In this document: positions 10,654 to 21,711 of the stretch, in pieces | How the letters are laid out: every line of letters starts with the position of its first letter | How positions within the stretch are numbered: position 1 is the stretch's first letter | DNA from: Henricia sp. BOLD:AAB3569 | Lineage: Eukaryota; Echinodermata; Asteroidea; Spinulosida; Echinasteridae | NCBI GenBank assembly: GCA_037783545.1 | Contig: JBBELK010000452.1 | Coordinates: 62,001 to 126,000 of the forward strand | DNA: 64,000 nucleotides | Direction of reading: 5' to 3' | Notes under the pieces: model-generated | Database searches by the model: none | What the model was told of the DNA's origin: nothing | What the model saw: the letters and a program-made list of their open reading frames with translations, nothing else | Program-made: the position numbers and the translations under genes

Positions 10654-13419
10654 TCAACGGCCGTACAAATGTATACCAGCGCGGCGCAGGGTGTCCCAAC
10701 AGCCACGCTTAGGGGAATAACCACGCAGCCGAGCTCCGTTTTCCCTAAACTCTGAAATGTCTCCGTCATTTCCCAGCGAAAATCTGTCAATTTTGCATGA
10801 CAAGTGCGGAATATATACAGTTTGGAGCATGCAAAATTTGAAGTTGGTTGGAAAATTCCTTGATTTCCAAATTTGCCGGCATTTGGGACACACTTTGACC
10901 TAATTCCCGTCACAATCTGGGGTGAGTCAACAGCCGTACAAATGTACACCAGCGCGGCGCATGCGCAGGGTGTCCCAACAGCCACGGTTAGGGGAATAAC
11001 CACGCAGCCGAGCTCCGTTTTCCCTAAACTCTAAAATTTCTCCGTCATTTCCCAGCGAAAATCTGTCAATTTTGCATGACAAGTGCGGAATATATACAGT
11101 TTGGAGCATGCAAAATTTGAAGTTGGTTGGAAAATTTCTTGATTTCCAAATTTGCCGGCATTTGGGACACACTTTGACCTAATTCCCGTCACAATCTGGG
11201 GTGAGTCAACGGCCGTACAAATGTACACCAGCGCGGCGCATGCGCAGGGTGTCCCAACAGCCACGGTTAGGGGAATAACCACGCAGCCGAGCTCCGTTTT
11301 CCCTAAACTCTGAAATTTCTCCGTCATTTCCCAGCGAAAATCTGTCAATTTTGCATGACAAGTGCGGAATATATACAGTTTGGAGCATGCAAAATTTGAA
11401 GTTGGTTGGAAAATTCCTTGATTTCCAAATTTGCCGGCATTTGGGACACACTTTGACCTAATTCCCGTCACAATCTGGGGCGAGTCAACGGCCGTACAAA
11501 TGTACACCAGCGCGGCGCATGCGCAGGGTGTCCCAACAGCCACGGTTATGGGAATAACCACGCAGCCAAGCTCCGTTTTCCCTAAACTCTGAAATTTCTC
11601 CGTCATTTCCCAGCGAAAATCTGTCAATTTTGCATGACAAGTGCGGAATATATACAGTTTTGAGCATGCAAAATTTGAAGTTGGTTGGAAAATTCCTTGA
11701 TTTCCAAATTTGCCGGCATTTGAGTCACACTTTGACCTAATTCCCGTCACAATCTGGGGTGAGTCAACGGCCGTACAAATGTACACCAGCGCCGCGCAGG
11801 GTGTCCCAACAGCCACGGTTAGGGTAATAACCACGAAGCCGAGCTCCGTTTTCCCTAAACTCTGAAATTTCTCCGTCATTTCCCAGCGAAAATCTGTCAA
11901 TTTTGCATGACAAGTGCGGAATATATACAGTTTGGAGCATGCCAAATTTGAAGTTGGTTGGAAAATTCCTTGATTTCCAAATTCGCCGGCATTTGGGACA
12001 CACTTTGACCTAATTCCCGTCACAATCTGGGGTGAGTCAACGGCCGTACAAATGTATACCAGCGCGGCGCAGGGTGTCCCAACAGCCACGGTTAGGGGAA
12101 TAACCACGCAGCCGAGCTCCGTTTTCCCTAAACTCTGAAATGTCTCCGTCATTTCCCAGCGAAAATCTGTCAATTTTGCATGACAAGTGCGGAATATATA
12201 CAGTTTGGAGCATGCAAAATTTGAAGTTGGTTGGAAAATTCCTTGATTTCCAAATTTGCCGGCATTTGGGACACACTTTGACCTAATTCCCGTCACAATC
12301 TGGGGTGAGTCAACGGCCGTACAAATGTACACCAGCGCGGCGCATGCGCAGGGTGTCCCAACAGCCACGGTTAGGGGAATAACCACGCAGCCGAGCTCCG
12401 TTTTCCCTAAACTCTAAAATTTCTCCGTCATTTCCCAGCGAAAATCTGTCAATTTTGCATGACAAGTGCGGAATATATACAGTTTGGAGCATGCAAAATT
12501 TGAAGTTGGTTGGAAAATTTCTTGATTTCCAAATTTGCCGGCATTTGGGACACACTTTGACCTAATTCCCGTCACAATCTGGGGTGAGTCAACGGCCGTA
12601 CAAATGTACACCAGCGCGGCGCATGCGCAGGGTGTCCCAACAGCCACGGTTAGGGGAATAACCACGCAGCCGAGCTCCGTTTTCCCTAAACTCTGAAATT
12701 TCTCCGTCATTTCCCAGCGAAAATCTGTCAATTTTGCATGACAAGTGCGGAATATATACAGTTTGGAGCATGCAAAATTTGAAGTTGGTTGGAAAATTCC
12801 TTGATTTCCAAATTTGCCGGCATTTGGGACACACTTTGACCTAATTCCCGTCACAATCTGGGGTGAGTCAACGGCCGTACAAATGTACACCAGCGCGGCG
12901 CATGCGCAGGGTGTCCCAACAGCCAAGGTTATGGGAATAACCACGCAGCCAAGCTCCGTTTTCCCTAAACTCTGAAATTTCTCCGTCATTTCCCAGCGAA
13001 AATCTGTCAATTTTGCATGACAAGTGCGGAATATATACAGTTTTGAGCATGCAAAATTTGAAGTTGGTTGGAAAAATCCTTGATTTCCAAATTTGCCGGC
13101 ATTTGAGTCACACTTTGACCTAATTCCCGTCACAATCTGGGGTGAGTCAACGGCCGTACAAATGTACACCAGCGCCGCGCAGGGTGTCCCAACAGCCACG
13201 GTTAGGGGAATAACCACGAAGCCGAGCTCCGTTTTCCCTAAACTCTGAAATTTCTCCGTCATTTCCCAGCGAAAATCTGTCAATTTTGCATGACAAGTGC
13301 GGAATATATACAGTTTGGAGCATGCAAAATTTGAAGTTGGTTGGAAAATTCTTTGATTTCCAAATTTGCCGGCATTTGGGACACACTTTGACCTAATTCC
13401 CGTCACAATCTGGGGTGAG
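10654..13419. repeat. Five-unit higher-order repeat, two copies (1,383 bp each)
   Basis: Copy 1 has units at 10654, 10927, 11206, 11485 and 11764; copy 2 has units at 12037, 12310, 12589, 12868 and 13147. Shared markers at +1,383 are GTATACC with GAAATGTC (first unit), CTCTAAAATTT (second), a near-consensus long unit (third), GTTATGGG with CCAAGC, TTTTGAGC and TTGAGTCAC (fourth), and GCCGCGC with CGAAGCC (fifth). Lengths run 273, 279, 279, 279, 273 in both. A few differences separate the copies, such as CACGCTTAGG in 10654 and CAAGGTTATG in 12868. Confidence 0.88.
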
Positions 13420-14529
13420 TCAACGGCCTTACAAATGTACACCAGCGCGGCGCATGCGCAGGGTGTCCCAACAGCCACGGTTAGGGGAATAACCACGCAG
13501 CCGAGCTCCGTTTTCCCTAAACTCTAAAATTTCTCCGTCATTTCCCAGCGAAAATCTGTCAATTTTGCATGACAAGTGCGGAATATATACAGTTTGGAGC
13601 ATGCAAAATTTGAAGTTGGTTGGAAAATTTCTTGATTTCCAAATTTGCCGGCATTTGGGACACACTTTGACCTAATTCCCGTCACAATCTGGGGTGAGTC
13701 AACGGCCGTACAAATGTACACCAGCGCGGCGCATGCGCAGGGTGTCCCAACAGCCACGGTTAGGGGAATAACCACGCAGCCGAGCTCCGTTTTCCCTAAA
13801 CTCTGAAATTTCTCCGTCATTTCCCAGCGAAAATCTGTCAATTTTGCATGACAAGTGCGGAATATATACAGTTTGGAGCATGCAAAATTTGAAGTTGGTT
13901 GGAAAATTCCTTGATTTCCAAATTTGCCGGCATTTGGGACACACTTTGACCTAATTCCCGTCACAATCTGGGGTGAGTCAACGGCCGTACAAATGTACAC
14001 CAGCGCGGCGCATGCGCAGGGTGTCCCAACAGCCAAGGTTATGGGAATAACCACGCAGCCAAGCTCCGTTTTCCCTAAACTCTGAAATTTCTCCGTCATT
14101 TCCCAGCGAAAATCTGTCAATTTTGCATGACAAGTGCGGAATATATACAGTTTTGAGCATGCAAAATTTGAAGTTGGTTGGAAAAATCCTTGATTTCCAA
14201 ATTTGCCGGCATTTGAGTCACACTTTGACCTAATTCCCGTCACAATCTGGGGTGAGTCAACGGCCGTACAAATGTACACCAGCGCCGCGCAGGGTGTCCC
14301 AACAGCCACGGTTAGGGGAATAACCACGAAGCCGAGCTCCGTTTTCCCTAAACTCTGAAATTTCTCCGTCATTTCCCAGCGAAAATCTGTCAATTTTGCA
14401 TGACAAGTGCGGAATATATACAGTTTGGAGCATGCAAAATTTGAAGTTGGTTGGAAAATTCTTTGATTTCCAAATTTGCCGGCATTTGGGACACACTTTG
14501 ACCTAATTCCCGTCACAATCTGGGGTGAG
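13420..14529. repeat. Four-unit derivative of the preceding repeat (1,110 bp)
   Basis: Units at 13420, 13699, 13978 and 14257 repeat units 12310, 12589, 12868 and 13147 at +1,110. They include the rare CAAGGTTATGGG, AAAAATCC, TTGAGTCAC and TTCTTTGATT variants. The GAAATGTC unit that opens the five-unit form is skipped, then returns at 14530. The first unit differs by GGCCTTAC. This looks like loss of one unit by unequal exchange between neighbouring blocks. Confidence 0.87.
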
Positions 14530-15633
14530 TTAACGGCCGTACAAATGTACACCAGCGCGGCGCAGGGTGTCCCAACAGCCACGGTTAGGGGAATAACCAC
14601 GCAGCCGAGCTCCGTTTTCCCTAAACTCTGAAATGTCTCCGTCATTTCCCAGCGAAAATCTGTCAATTTTGCATGACAAGTGCGGAATATATACAGTTTG
14701 GAGCATGCAAAATTTGAAGTTGGTTGGAAAATTCCTTGATTTCCAAATTTGCCGGCATTTGGGACACACTTTGACCTAATTCCCGTCACAATCTGGGGCG
14801 AGTCAACGGCCGTACAAATGTACACCAGCGCGGCGCATGCGCAGGGTGTCCCAACAGCCACGGTTAGGGGAATAACCACGCAGCCGAGCTCCGTTTTCCC
14901 TAAACTCTGAAATTTCTCCGTCATTTCCCAGCGAAAATCTGTCAATTTTGCATGACAAGTGCGGAATATATACAGTTTGGAGCATGCAAAATTTGAAGTT
15001 GGTTGGAAAATTCCTTGATTTCCAAATTTGCCGGCCTTTGGGACACACTTTGACCTAATTCCCGTCTCAATCTGGAGTAAGTCAACGGCCGTACAAATGT
15101 ACACCAGCGCGGCGCAGGGTGTCCCAACAGCCACGGTTAGGGGAATAACCACGCAGCCGAGCTCCGTTTTCCCTAAACTCTGACATTTCTCCGTCATTTC
15201 CCAGCGAAAATCTGTCAATTTTGCATGACAAGTGCGGAATATATACAGTTTGGAGCATGCAAAATTTGAAGTTGGTTGGTAAATTCCTTGATTTCCAAAT
15301 TTGCCGGCATTTGGGACACACTTTGACCTAATTCCCGTCACAATCTGGGGTGAGTCAACGGCCGTACAAATGTACACCAGCGCGGCGCATGCGCAGGGTG
15401 TCCCAACAGCCACGGTTATGGGAATAACCACGCAGCCGAGCTCCGTTTTCCCTAAACTCTGAAATTTCTCCGTCATTTCCCAGCGAAAATCTGTCAATTT
15501 TGCATGACAAGTGCGGAATATATACAGTTTGGAGCATGCAAAATTTGAAGTTGGTTGGAAAATTCCTTGATTTCCAAATTTGCCGGCATTTGAGACACAC
15601 TTTGACCTAATTCCCGTCACAATCTGGGGTGAG
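14530..15633. repeat. Transition block between two repeat families
   Basis: Units start at 14530 (273; GAGTTAACGG and GAAATGTC), 14803 (279; GGGGCGAG), 15082 (273; preceded by GTCTCAATCTGGAGTAAG, with CTGACATTT and GGTAAATTCC in the same unit) and 15355 (279; GTTATGGG, TTGAGAC). The unit at 15082 combines a marker of type b with one of type d of the next zone, so it reads as a hybrid formed by exchange within a unit. Confidence 0.82.
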
Positions 15634-16448
15634 TCAACGGCCGTACAAATGTACACCAGCGCCGCGCAGGGTGTCCCAACTGCCACGGTTAGGGGAATAA
15701 CCACGAAGCCGAGCTCCGTTTTCCCTAAACTCTGAAATTTCTCCGTCATTTCCCAGCGAAAATCTGTCAATTTTGCATGACAAGTGCGGAATATATACAG
15801 TTTGGAGCATGCAAAATTTGAAGTTGGTTGGAAAATTCCTTGATTTCCAAATTTGCCGGCATTTGGGACACACTTTGACCTAATTCCCGTCACAATCTGG
15901 GGTGAGTCAACGGCCGTACAAATGTACACCAACGCGGCGCAGGGTGTCCCAACAGCCACGGTTAGGGGAATAACTACGCAGCTGAGCTCCGTTTTCCCTG
16001 AACTCTGAAATTTCTCCGTCATTTCCCAGCGAAAATCTGTCAATTTTGCATGACAAGTGCGGAATATATACAGTTTGGAGCATGCAAAATTTGAAGTTGG
16101 TTGGAAAATTCCTTGATTTCCAAATTTGCCGGCATTTGGGACACACTTTGACCTAATTCCCGTCACAATCTGGGGTGAGTCAACGGCCGTACAAATGTAC
16201 ACCAGCGCGGCGCAGGGTGTCCCAACAGCCACGGTTAGGGAAATAACCACGCAGCCGAGCTCCGTTTTCCCTAAACTCTGAAATTTCTCCGTAATTTCCC
16301 AGCAAAAATCTGTCAATTTTGCATGACAAGTGCGGAATATATACAGTTTGGAGCATGCAAAATTTGAAGTTGGTTGGAAAATTCCTTGATTTCCAAATTT
16401 GCCGGCATTTGGGACACACTTTGACCTAATTCCCGTCACAATCTGGGG

Positions 16449-16455
16449 TGAGTCA
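16449..16455. promoter_or_regulatory. AP-1/TRE-like TGAGTCA, present in most units
   Basis: TGAGTCA is a perfect match to the AP-1 (Fos/Jun, bZIP) consensus and occurs at the unit boundary of most units. It is lost where the boundary reads GGCGAGTCA (for example 10102, 14803, 17563, 34177), GTAAGTCA (2433, 4618, 15082) or GAGTTAAC (14530, 42732). The same bases, GG-GTGAGT, also resemble a eukaryotic 5' splice site. A 7-bp match in a repeat is weak evidence of function; binding is not shown. Confidence 0.35.
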
Positions 16456-16482
16456 ACGGCCGTACAAATGTACACCAGCGCG

Positions 16483-16492
16483 GCGCATGCGC
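16483..16492. promoter_or_regulatory. GCGCATGCGC palindrome, NRF1-like, long units only
   Basis: The 10-bp palindrome is the core of the NRF1 consensus, which has GCGCA on both strands. It is present in 279- and 278-bp units and in the 274-bp units, and absent from 273-bp units, where the sequence is GCGCGGCGCAGGG. The 279-bp unit at 6808 has CATGCCCAGG and loses it. About half of all units carry it. NRF1 is a metazoan factor whose binding is blocked by CpG methylation, so the site would matter only if the array is unmethylated. Function is inferred from the motif alone. Confidence 0.4.
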
Positions 16493-16593
16493 AGGGTGTC
16501 CCAACAGCCACGGTTAGGGGAATAACCACGCAGCCGAGCTCCGTTTTCCCTAAACTCTGAAATTTCTCCGTCATTTCCCAGCGAAAATCTGTC

Positions 16594-16643
16594 AATTTTG
16601 CATGACAAGTGCGGAATATATACAGTTTGGAGCATGCAAAATT
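16594..16643. repeat. 11-bp inverted repeat with a 28-nt loop holding TATATA
   Basis: AATTTTGCATG (16594-16604) and CATGCAAAATT (16633-16643) are exact reverse complements. With a one-base bulge, pairing extends into TCAA/TTGA. The 28-nt loop includes AATATATACAG. The element is in most units. Variants that break an arm are common in some types (GCACAATT in d, GCCAAATT in s, AAATATG in e), and I saw no compensating change in the other arm. The structure is thus probable as DNA but not evidently maintained by selection. Confidence 0.7.
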
Positions 16644-17562
16644 TGAAGTTGGTTGGAAAATTCCTTGATTTCCAAATTTGCCGGCATTTGGGACACACTT
16701 TGACCTAATTCCCGTCACAATCTGGGGTGAGTCAACGGCCGTACAAATGTACACCAGCGCGGCGCATGCGCAGGGTGTCCCAACAGCCACGGTTATGGGA
16801 ATAACCACGCAGCCAAGCTCCGTTTTCCCTAAACTCTGAAATTTCTCCGTCATTTCCCAGCGAAAATCTGTCAATTTTGCATGACAAGTGCGGAAAATAT
16901 ACAGTTTTGAACATGCAAAATTTGAAGTTGGTTGGAAAATTCCTTGATTTCCAAATTTGCCGGCATTTGAGACACACTTTGACCTAATTCCCGTCACAAT
17001 CTGGGGTGAGTCAACGGCCGTACAAATGTACACCAGCGCCGCGCAGGGTGTCCCAACAGCCACGGTTAGGGGAATAACCACGAAGCCGAGCTCCGTTTTC
17101 CCTAAACTCTGAAATTTCTCCGTCATTTCCCAGCGAAAATCTGTCAATTTTGCATGACAAGTGCGGAATATATACAGTTTGGAGCATGCAAAATTTGAAG
17201 TTGGTTGGAAAATTCCTTGATTTCCAAATTTGCCGGCATTTGGGACACACTTTGACCTAATTCCCGTCACAATCTGGGGTGAGTCAACGGCCGTACAAAT
17301 GTACACCAGCGCGGCGCATGCGCAGGGTGTCCCAACAGCCACGGTTAGGGGAATAACCACGCAGCCGAGCTCCGTTTTCCCTAAACTCTGAAATTTCTCC
17401 GTCATTTCCCAGCGAAAATCTGTCAATTTTGCATGACAAGTGCGGAATATATACAGTTTGGAGCATGCAAAATTTGAAGTTGGTTGGAAAATTCCTTGAT
17501 TTCCAAATTTGCCGGCATTTGGGACACACTTTGACCTAATTCCCGTCACAATCTGGGGCGAG

Positions 17563-20500
17563 TCAACGGCCTTACAAATGTACACCAGCGCGGCGCATGC
17601 GCAGGGTGTCCCAACAGCCACGGTTAGGGGAATAACCACGCAGCCGAGCTCCGTTTTCCCTAAACTCTGAAATTTATCCGTCATTTCCCAGCGAAAATCT
17701 GTCAATTTTGCATGACAAGTGCGGAATATATACAGTTTGGAGCATGCAAAATTTGAAGTTGGTTGGAAAATTCCTTGATTTCCAAATTTGCCGGCATTTG
17801 GGACACACTTTGACCTAATTCCCGTCTCAATCTGGAGTGAGTCAACGGCCGTACAAATGTACACCAGCGCGGCGCAGGGTGTCCCAACAGCCACGGTTAG
17901 GGGAATAACCACGCAGCCGAGCTCCGTTTTCCCTAAACTCTGACATTTCTCCGTCATTTCCCAGCGAAAATCTGTCAATTTTGCATGACAAGTGCGGAAT
18001 ATATACAGTTTGGAGCATGCAAAATTTGAAGTTGGTTGGAAAATTCCTTGATTTCCAAATTTGCCGGCATTTGGGACACACTTTGACCTAATTCCCGTCA
18101 CAATCTGGGGTGAGTCAACGGCCGTACAAATGTACACCAGCGCGGCGCATGCGCAGGGTGTCCCAACAGCCACGGTTAGGGGAATAACCACGCAGCCGAG
18201 CTCCGTTTTCCCTAAACTCTGAAATTTCACCGTCATTGCCCAGCGAAAATCTGTCAATTTTGCATGACAAGTGCGGAATATATACAGTTTGGAGCATGCA
18301 AAATTTGAAGTTGGTTGGAAAATTCCTTGATTTCCAAATTTGCCGGCATTTGGGACACACTTTGACCTAATTCCCGTCACAATCTGGGGTGAGTCAACGG
18401 CCGTACAAATGTACACCAGCGCGGCGCATGCGCAGGGTGTCCCAACAGCCACGGTTAGGGGAATAACCACGCAGCCGAGCTCCGTTTTCCCTAAACTCTG
18501 AAATTTCTCCGTCATTTCCCAGCGAAAATCTGTCAATTTTGCATGACAAGTGCGGAATATATACAGTTTGGAGCATGCACAATTTGAAGTTGGTTGGTAA
18601 ATTCCTTGATTTCCAAATTTGCCGGCATTTGGGACACACTTTGACCTAATTCCCGTCACAATCTGGGGTGAGTCAACGGCCGTACAAATGTACACCAGCG
18701 CGGCGCATGCGCAGGGTGTCCCAACAGCCACGGTTATGGGAATAACCACGCAGCCGAGCTCCGTTTTCCCTAAACTCTGAAATTTCTCCGTCATTTCCCA
18801 GCGAAAATCTGTCAATTTTGCATGACAAGTGCGGAATATATACAGTTTGGAGCATGCAAAATATGAAGTTGGTTGGAAAATTCCTTGATTTCCAAATTTG
18901 CCGGCATTTGAGACACACTTTGACCTAATTTCTGTCACAATCTGGGGTGAGTCAACGGCCGTACAAATGTACACCAGCGCCGCGCAGGGTGTCCCAACAG
19001 CCACGGTTAGGGGAATAACCACGCAGCCGAGCTCCGTTTTCCCTAAACTCTGACATTTCTCCGTCATTTCCCAGCGAAAATCTGTCAATTTTGCATGACA
19101 AGTGCGGAATATATACAGTTTGGAGCATGCAAAATTTGAAGTTGGTTGGAAAATTCCTTGATTTCCAAATTTGCCGGCATTTGGGACACACTTTGACCTA
19201 ATTCCCGTCACAATCTGGGGTGAGTCAACGGCCGTACAAATGTACACCAGCGCGGCGCATGCGCAGGGTGTCCCAACAGCCACGGTTAGGGGAATAACCA
19301 CGCAGCCGAGCTCCGTTTTCCCTAAACTCTGAAATTTCTCCGTCATTTCCCAGCGAAAATCTGTCAATTTTGCATGACAAGTGCAGAATATATACAGTTT
19401 GGAGCATGCAAAATTTGAAGTTGGTTGGAAAATTCCTTGATTTCCAAATTTGCCGGCATTTGGGACACACTTTGACCTAATTCCCGTCACAATCTGGGGT
19501 GAGTCAACGGCCGTACAAATGTACACCAGCGCGGCGCATGCGCAGGGTGTCCCAACAGCCACGGTTATGGGAATAACCACGCAGCCAAGCTCCGTTTTCC
19601 CTAAACTCTGAAATTTCTCCGTCATTTCCCAGCGAAAATCTGTCAATTTTGCATGACAAGTGCGGAATATATACAGTTTTGAGCATGCAAAATTTGAAGT
19701 TGGTTGGAAAATTCCTTGATTTCCAAATTTGCCTGCATTTGAGACACACTTTGACCTAATTCCCGTCACAATCTGGGGTGAGTCAACGGCCGTACAAATG
19801 TACACCAGCGCCGCGCAGGGTGTCCCAACAGCCACGGTTAGGGGAATAACCACGAAGCCGAGCTCCGTTTTCCCTAAACTCTGAAATTTCTCCGTCATTT
19901 CCCAGCGAAAATCTGTCAATTTTGCATGACAAGTGCGGAATATATACAGTTTGGAGCATGCAAAATTTGAAGTTGGTTGGAAAATTCCTTGATTTCCAAA
20001 TTTGCCGGCATTTGGGACACACTTTGACCTAATTCCCGTCACAATCTGGGGTGAGTCAACGGCCGTACAAATGTACACCAACGCGGCGCAGGGTGTCCCA
20101 ACAGCCACGGTTAGGGGAATAACTACGCAGCTGAGCTCCGTTTTCCCTGAACTCTGACATTTCTCCGTCATTTCCCAGCGAAAATCTGTCAATTTTGCAT
20201 GACAAGTGCGGAATATATACAGTTTGGAGCATGCAAAATTTGAAGTTGGTTGGAAAATTCCTTGATTTCCAAATTTGCCGGCATTTGGGACACACTTTGA
20301 CCTAATTCCCGTCACAATCTGGGGTGAGTCAACGGCCGTACAAATGTACACCAGCGCGGCGCAGGGTGTCCCAACAGCCACGGTTAGGGAAATAACCACG
20401 CAGCCGAGCTCCGTTTTCCCTAAACTCTGAAATTTCTCCGTAATTTCCCAGCAAAAATCTGTCAATTTTGCATGACAAGTGCGGAATATATACAGTTTGG

Positions 20501-21711
20501 AGCATGCAAAATTTGAAGTTGGTTGGAAAATTCCTTGATTTCCAAATTTGCCGGCATTTGGGACACACTTTGACCTAATTCCCGTCACAATCTGGGGTGA
20601 GTCAACGGCCGTACAAATGTACACCAGCGCGGCGCATGCGCAGGGTGTCCCAACAGCCACGGTTAGGGGAATAACCACGCAGCCGAGCTCCGTTTTCCCT
20701 AAACTCTGAAATTTCTCCGTCATTTCCCAGCGAAAATCTGTCAATTTTGCATGACAAGTGCGGAATATATACAGTTTGGAGCATGCAAAATTTGAAGTTG
20801 GTTGGAAAATTCCTTGATTTCCAAATTTGCCGGCATTTGGGACACACTTTGACCTAATTCCCGTCACAATCTGGGGTGAGTCAACGGCCGTACAAATGTA
20901 CACCAGCGCGGCGCATGCGCAGGGTGTCCCAACAGCCACGGTTATGGGAATAACCACGCAGCCAAGCTCCGTTTTCCCTAAACTCTGAAATTTCTCCGTC
21001 ATTTCCCAGCGAAAATCTGTCAATTTTGCATGACAAGTGCGGAAAATATACAGTTTTGAACATGCAAAATTTGAAGTTGGTTGGAAAATTCCTTGATTTC
21101 CAAATTTGCCGGCATTTGAGACACACTTTGACCTAATTCCCGTCACAATCTGGGGTGAGTCAACGGCCGTACAAATGTACACCAGCGCCGCGCAGGGTGT
21201 CCCAACAGCCACGGTTAGGGGAATAACCACGAAGCCGAGCTCCGTTTTCCCTAAACTCTGAAATTTCTCCGTCATTTCCCAGCGAAAATCTGTCAATTTT
21301 GCATGACAAGTGCGGAATATATACAGTTTGGAGCATGCAAAATTTGAAGTTGGTTGGAAAATTCCTTGATTTCCAAATTTGCCGGCATTTGGGACACACT
21401 TTGACCTAATTCCCGTCACAATCTGGGGTGAGTCAACGGCCGTACAAATGTACACCAGCGCGGCGCATGCGCAGGGTGTCCCAACAGCCACGGTTAGGGG
21501 AATAACCACGCAGCCGAGCTCCGTTTTCCCTAAACTCTGAAATTTCTCCGTCATTTCCCAGCGAAAATCCGTCAATTTTGCATGACAAGTGCGGAATATA
21601 TACAGTTTGGAGCATGCAAAATTTGAAGTTGGTTGGAAAATTCCTTGATTTCCAAATTTGCCGGCATTTGGGACACACTTTGACCTAATTCCCGTCACAA
21701 TCTGGGGCGAG
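17563..21711. repeat. Complete 15-unit higher-order repeat (4,149 bp)
   Basis: Unit starts and types: 17563 a (GGCGAG, CCTTAC, TTATCC); 17842 b (GTCTCAATCTGGAG, GACATTT); 18115 c (TTTCACCGTCATTGCCC); 18394 d (GCACAATTTG, GGTAAATTCC); 18673 e (GTTATGGG, AAATATGAAG, TTGAGAC, then TTTCTGTC); 18952 f (GCCGCGC, GACATTT); 19225 g (long, near consensus); 19504 h (GTTATGGG, CCAAGC, TTTTGAGC); 19783 i; 20056 j; 20329 k; 20602 l; 20881 m; 21160 n; 21433 o (AATCCGTC). This order is the reference for the neighbouring modules. Confidence 0.92.

Larger units (their letters stand above)
16453..16731. repeat. Reference long unit (279 bp)
   Basis: This unit is taken as a near-consensus example. Parts in order: the end of TGAGTCA; the dyad GTACA-AA-TGTAC (16462-16473); the palindrome GCGCATGCGC (16483-16492); GTGTCCCAA (16496-16504); the dyad GGTTA/TAACC (16512-16527); AATTTTGCATG (16594-16604); TATATA (16617-16622); CATGCAAAATT (16633-16643); GGAAAATTCC (16655-16664); and TTGGGACAC (16688-16696). 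The short form lacks 6 bp in the GCGCATGCGC region. The unit contains several CpG dinucleotides, so it is not CpG-depleted. Confidence 0.9.
15634..17562. repeat. Partial copy of the 15-unit module (types i to o)
   Basis: Units start at 15634 (i), 15907 (j), 16180 (k), 16453 (l), 16732 (m), 17011 (n) and 17284 (o). Each matches a unit 4,149 bp downstream. Diagnostic pairs are CACCAACGC with AACTACGCAGCTGAG (j) and GTAATTTCCC with AGCAAAAATC (k). Unit m has GGAAAATATACAG with TTTTGAACATG. Types i and n share GCCGCGC and CGAAGCC. Unit j here has GAAATTT where the later copy has GACATTT, and unit o lacks the AATCCGTC change. Confidence 0.9.

Noticed and set aside
16512-16527. Telomere-like TTAGGG in GGTTAGGGG.
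   Set aside because: There is a single TTAGGG per unit, changed to TTATGG or TTAAGG in many units, with no tandem hexamers.
16655-16664. GGAAAATTCC as a kappa-B or STAT site.
   Set aside because: It matches only loosely, and it is changed to GGTAAATTCC in a large class of units. There is no reason to prefer function over chance.
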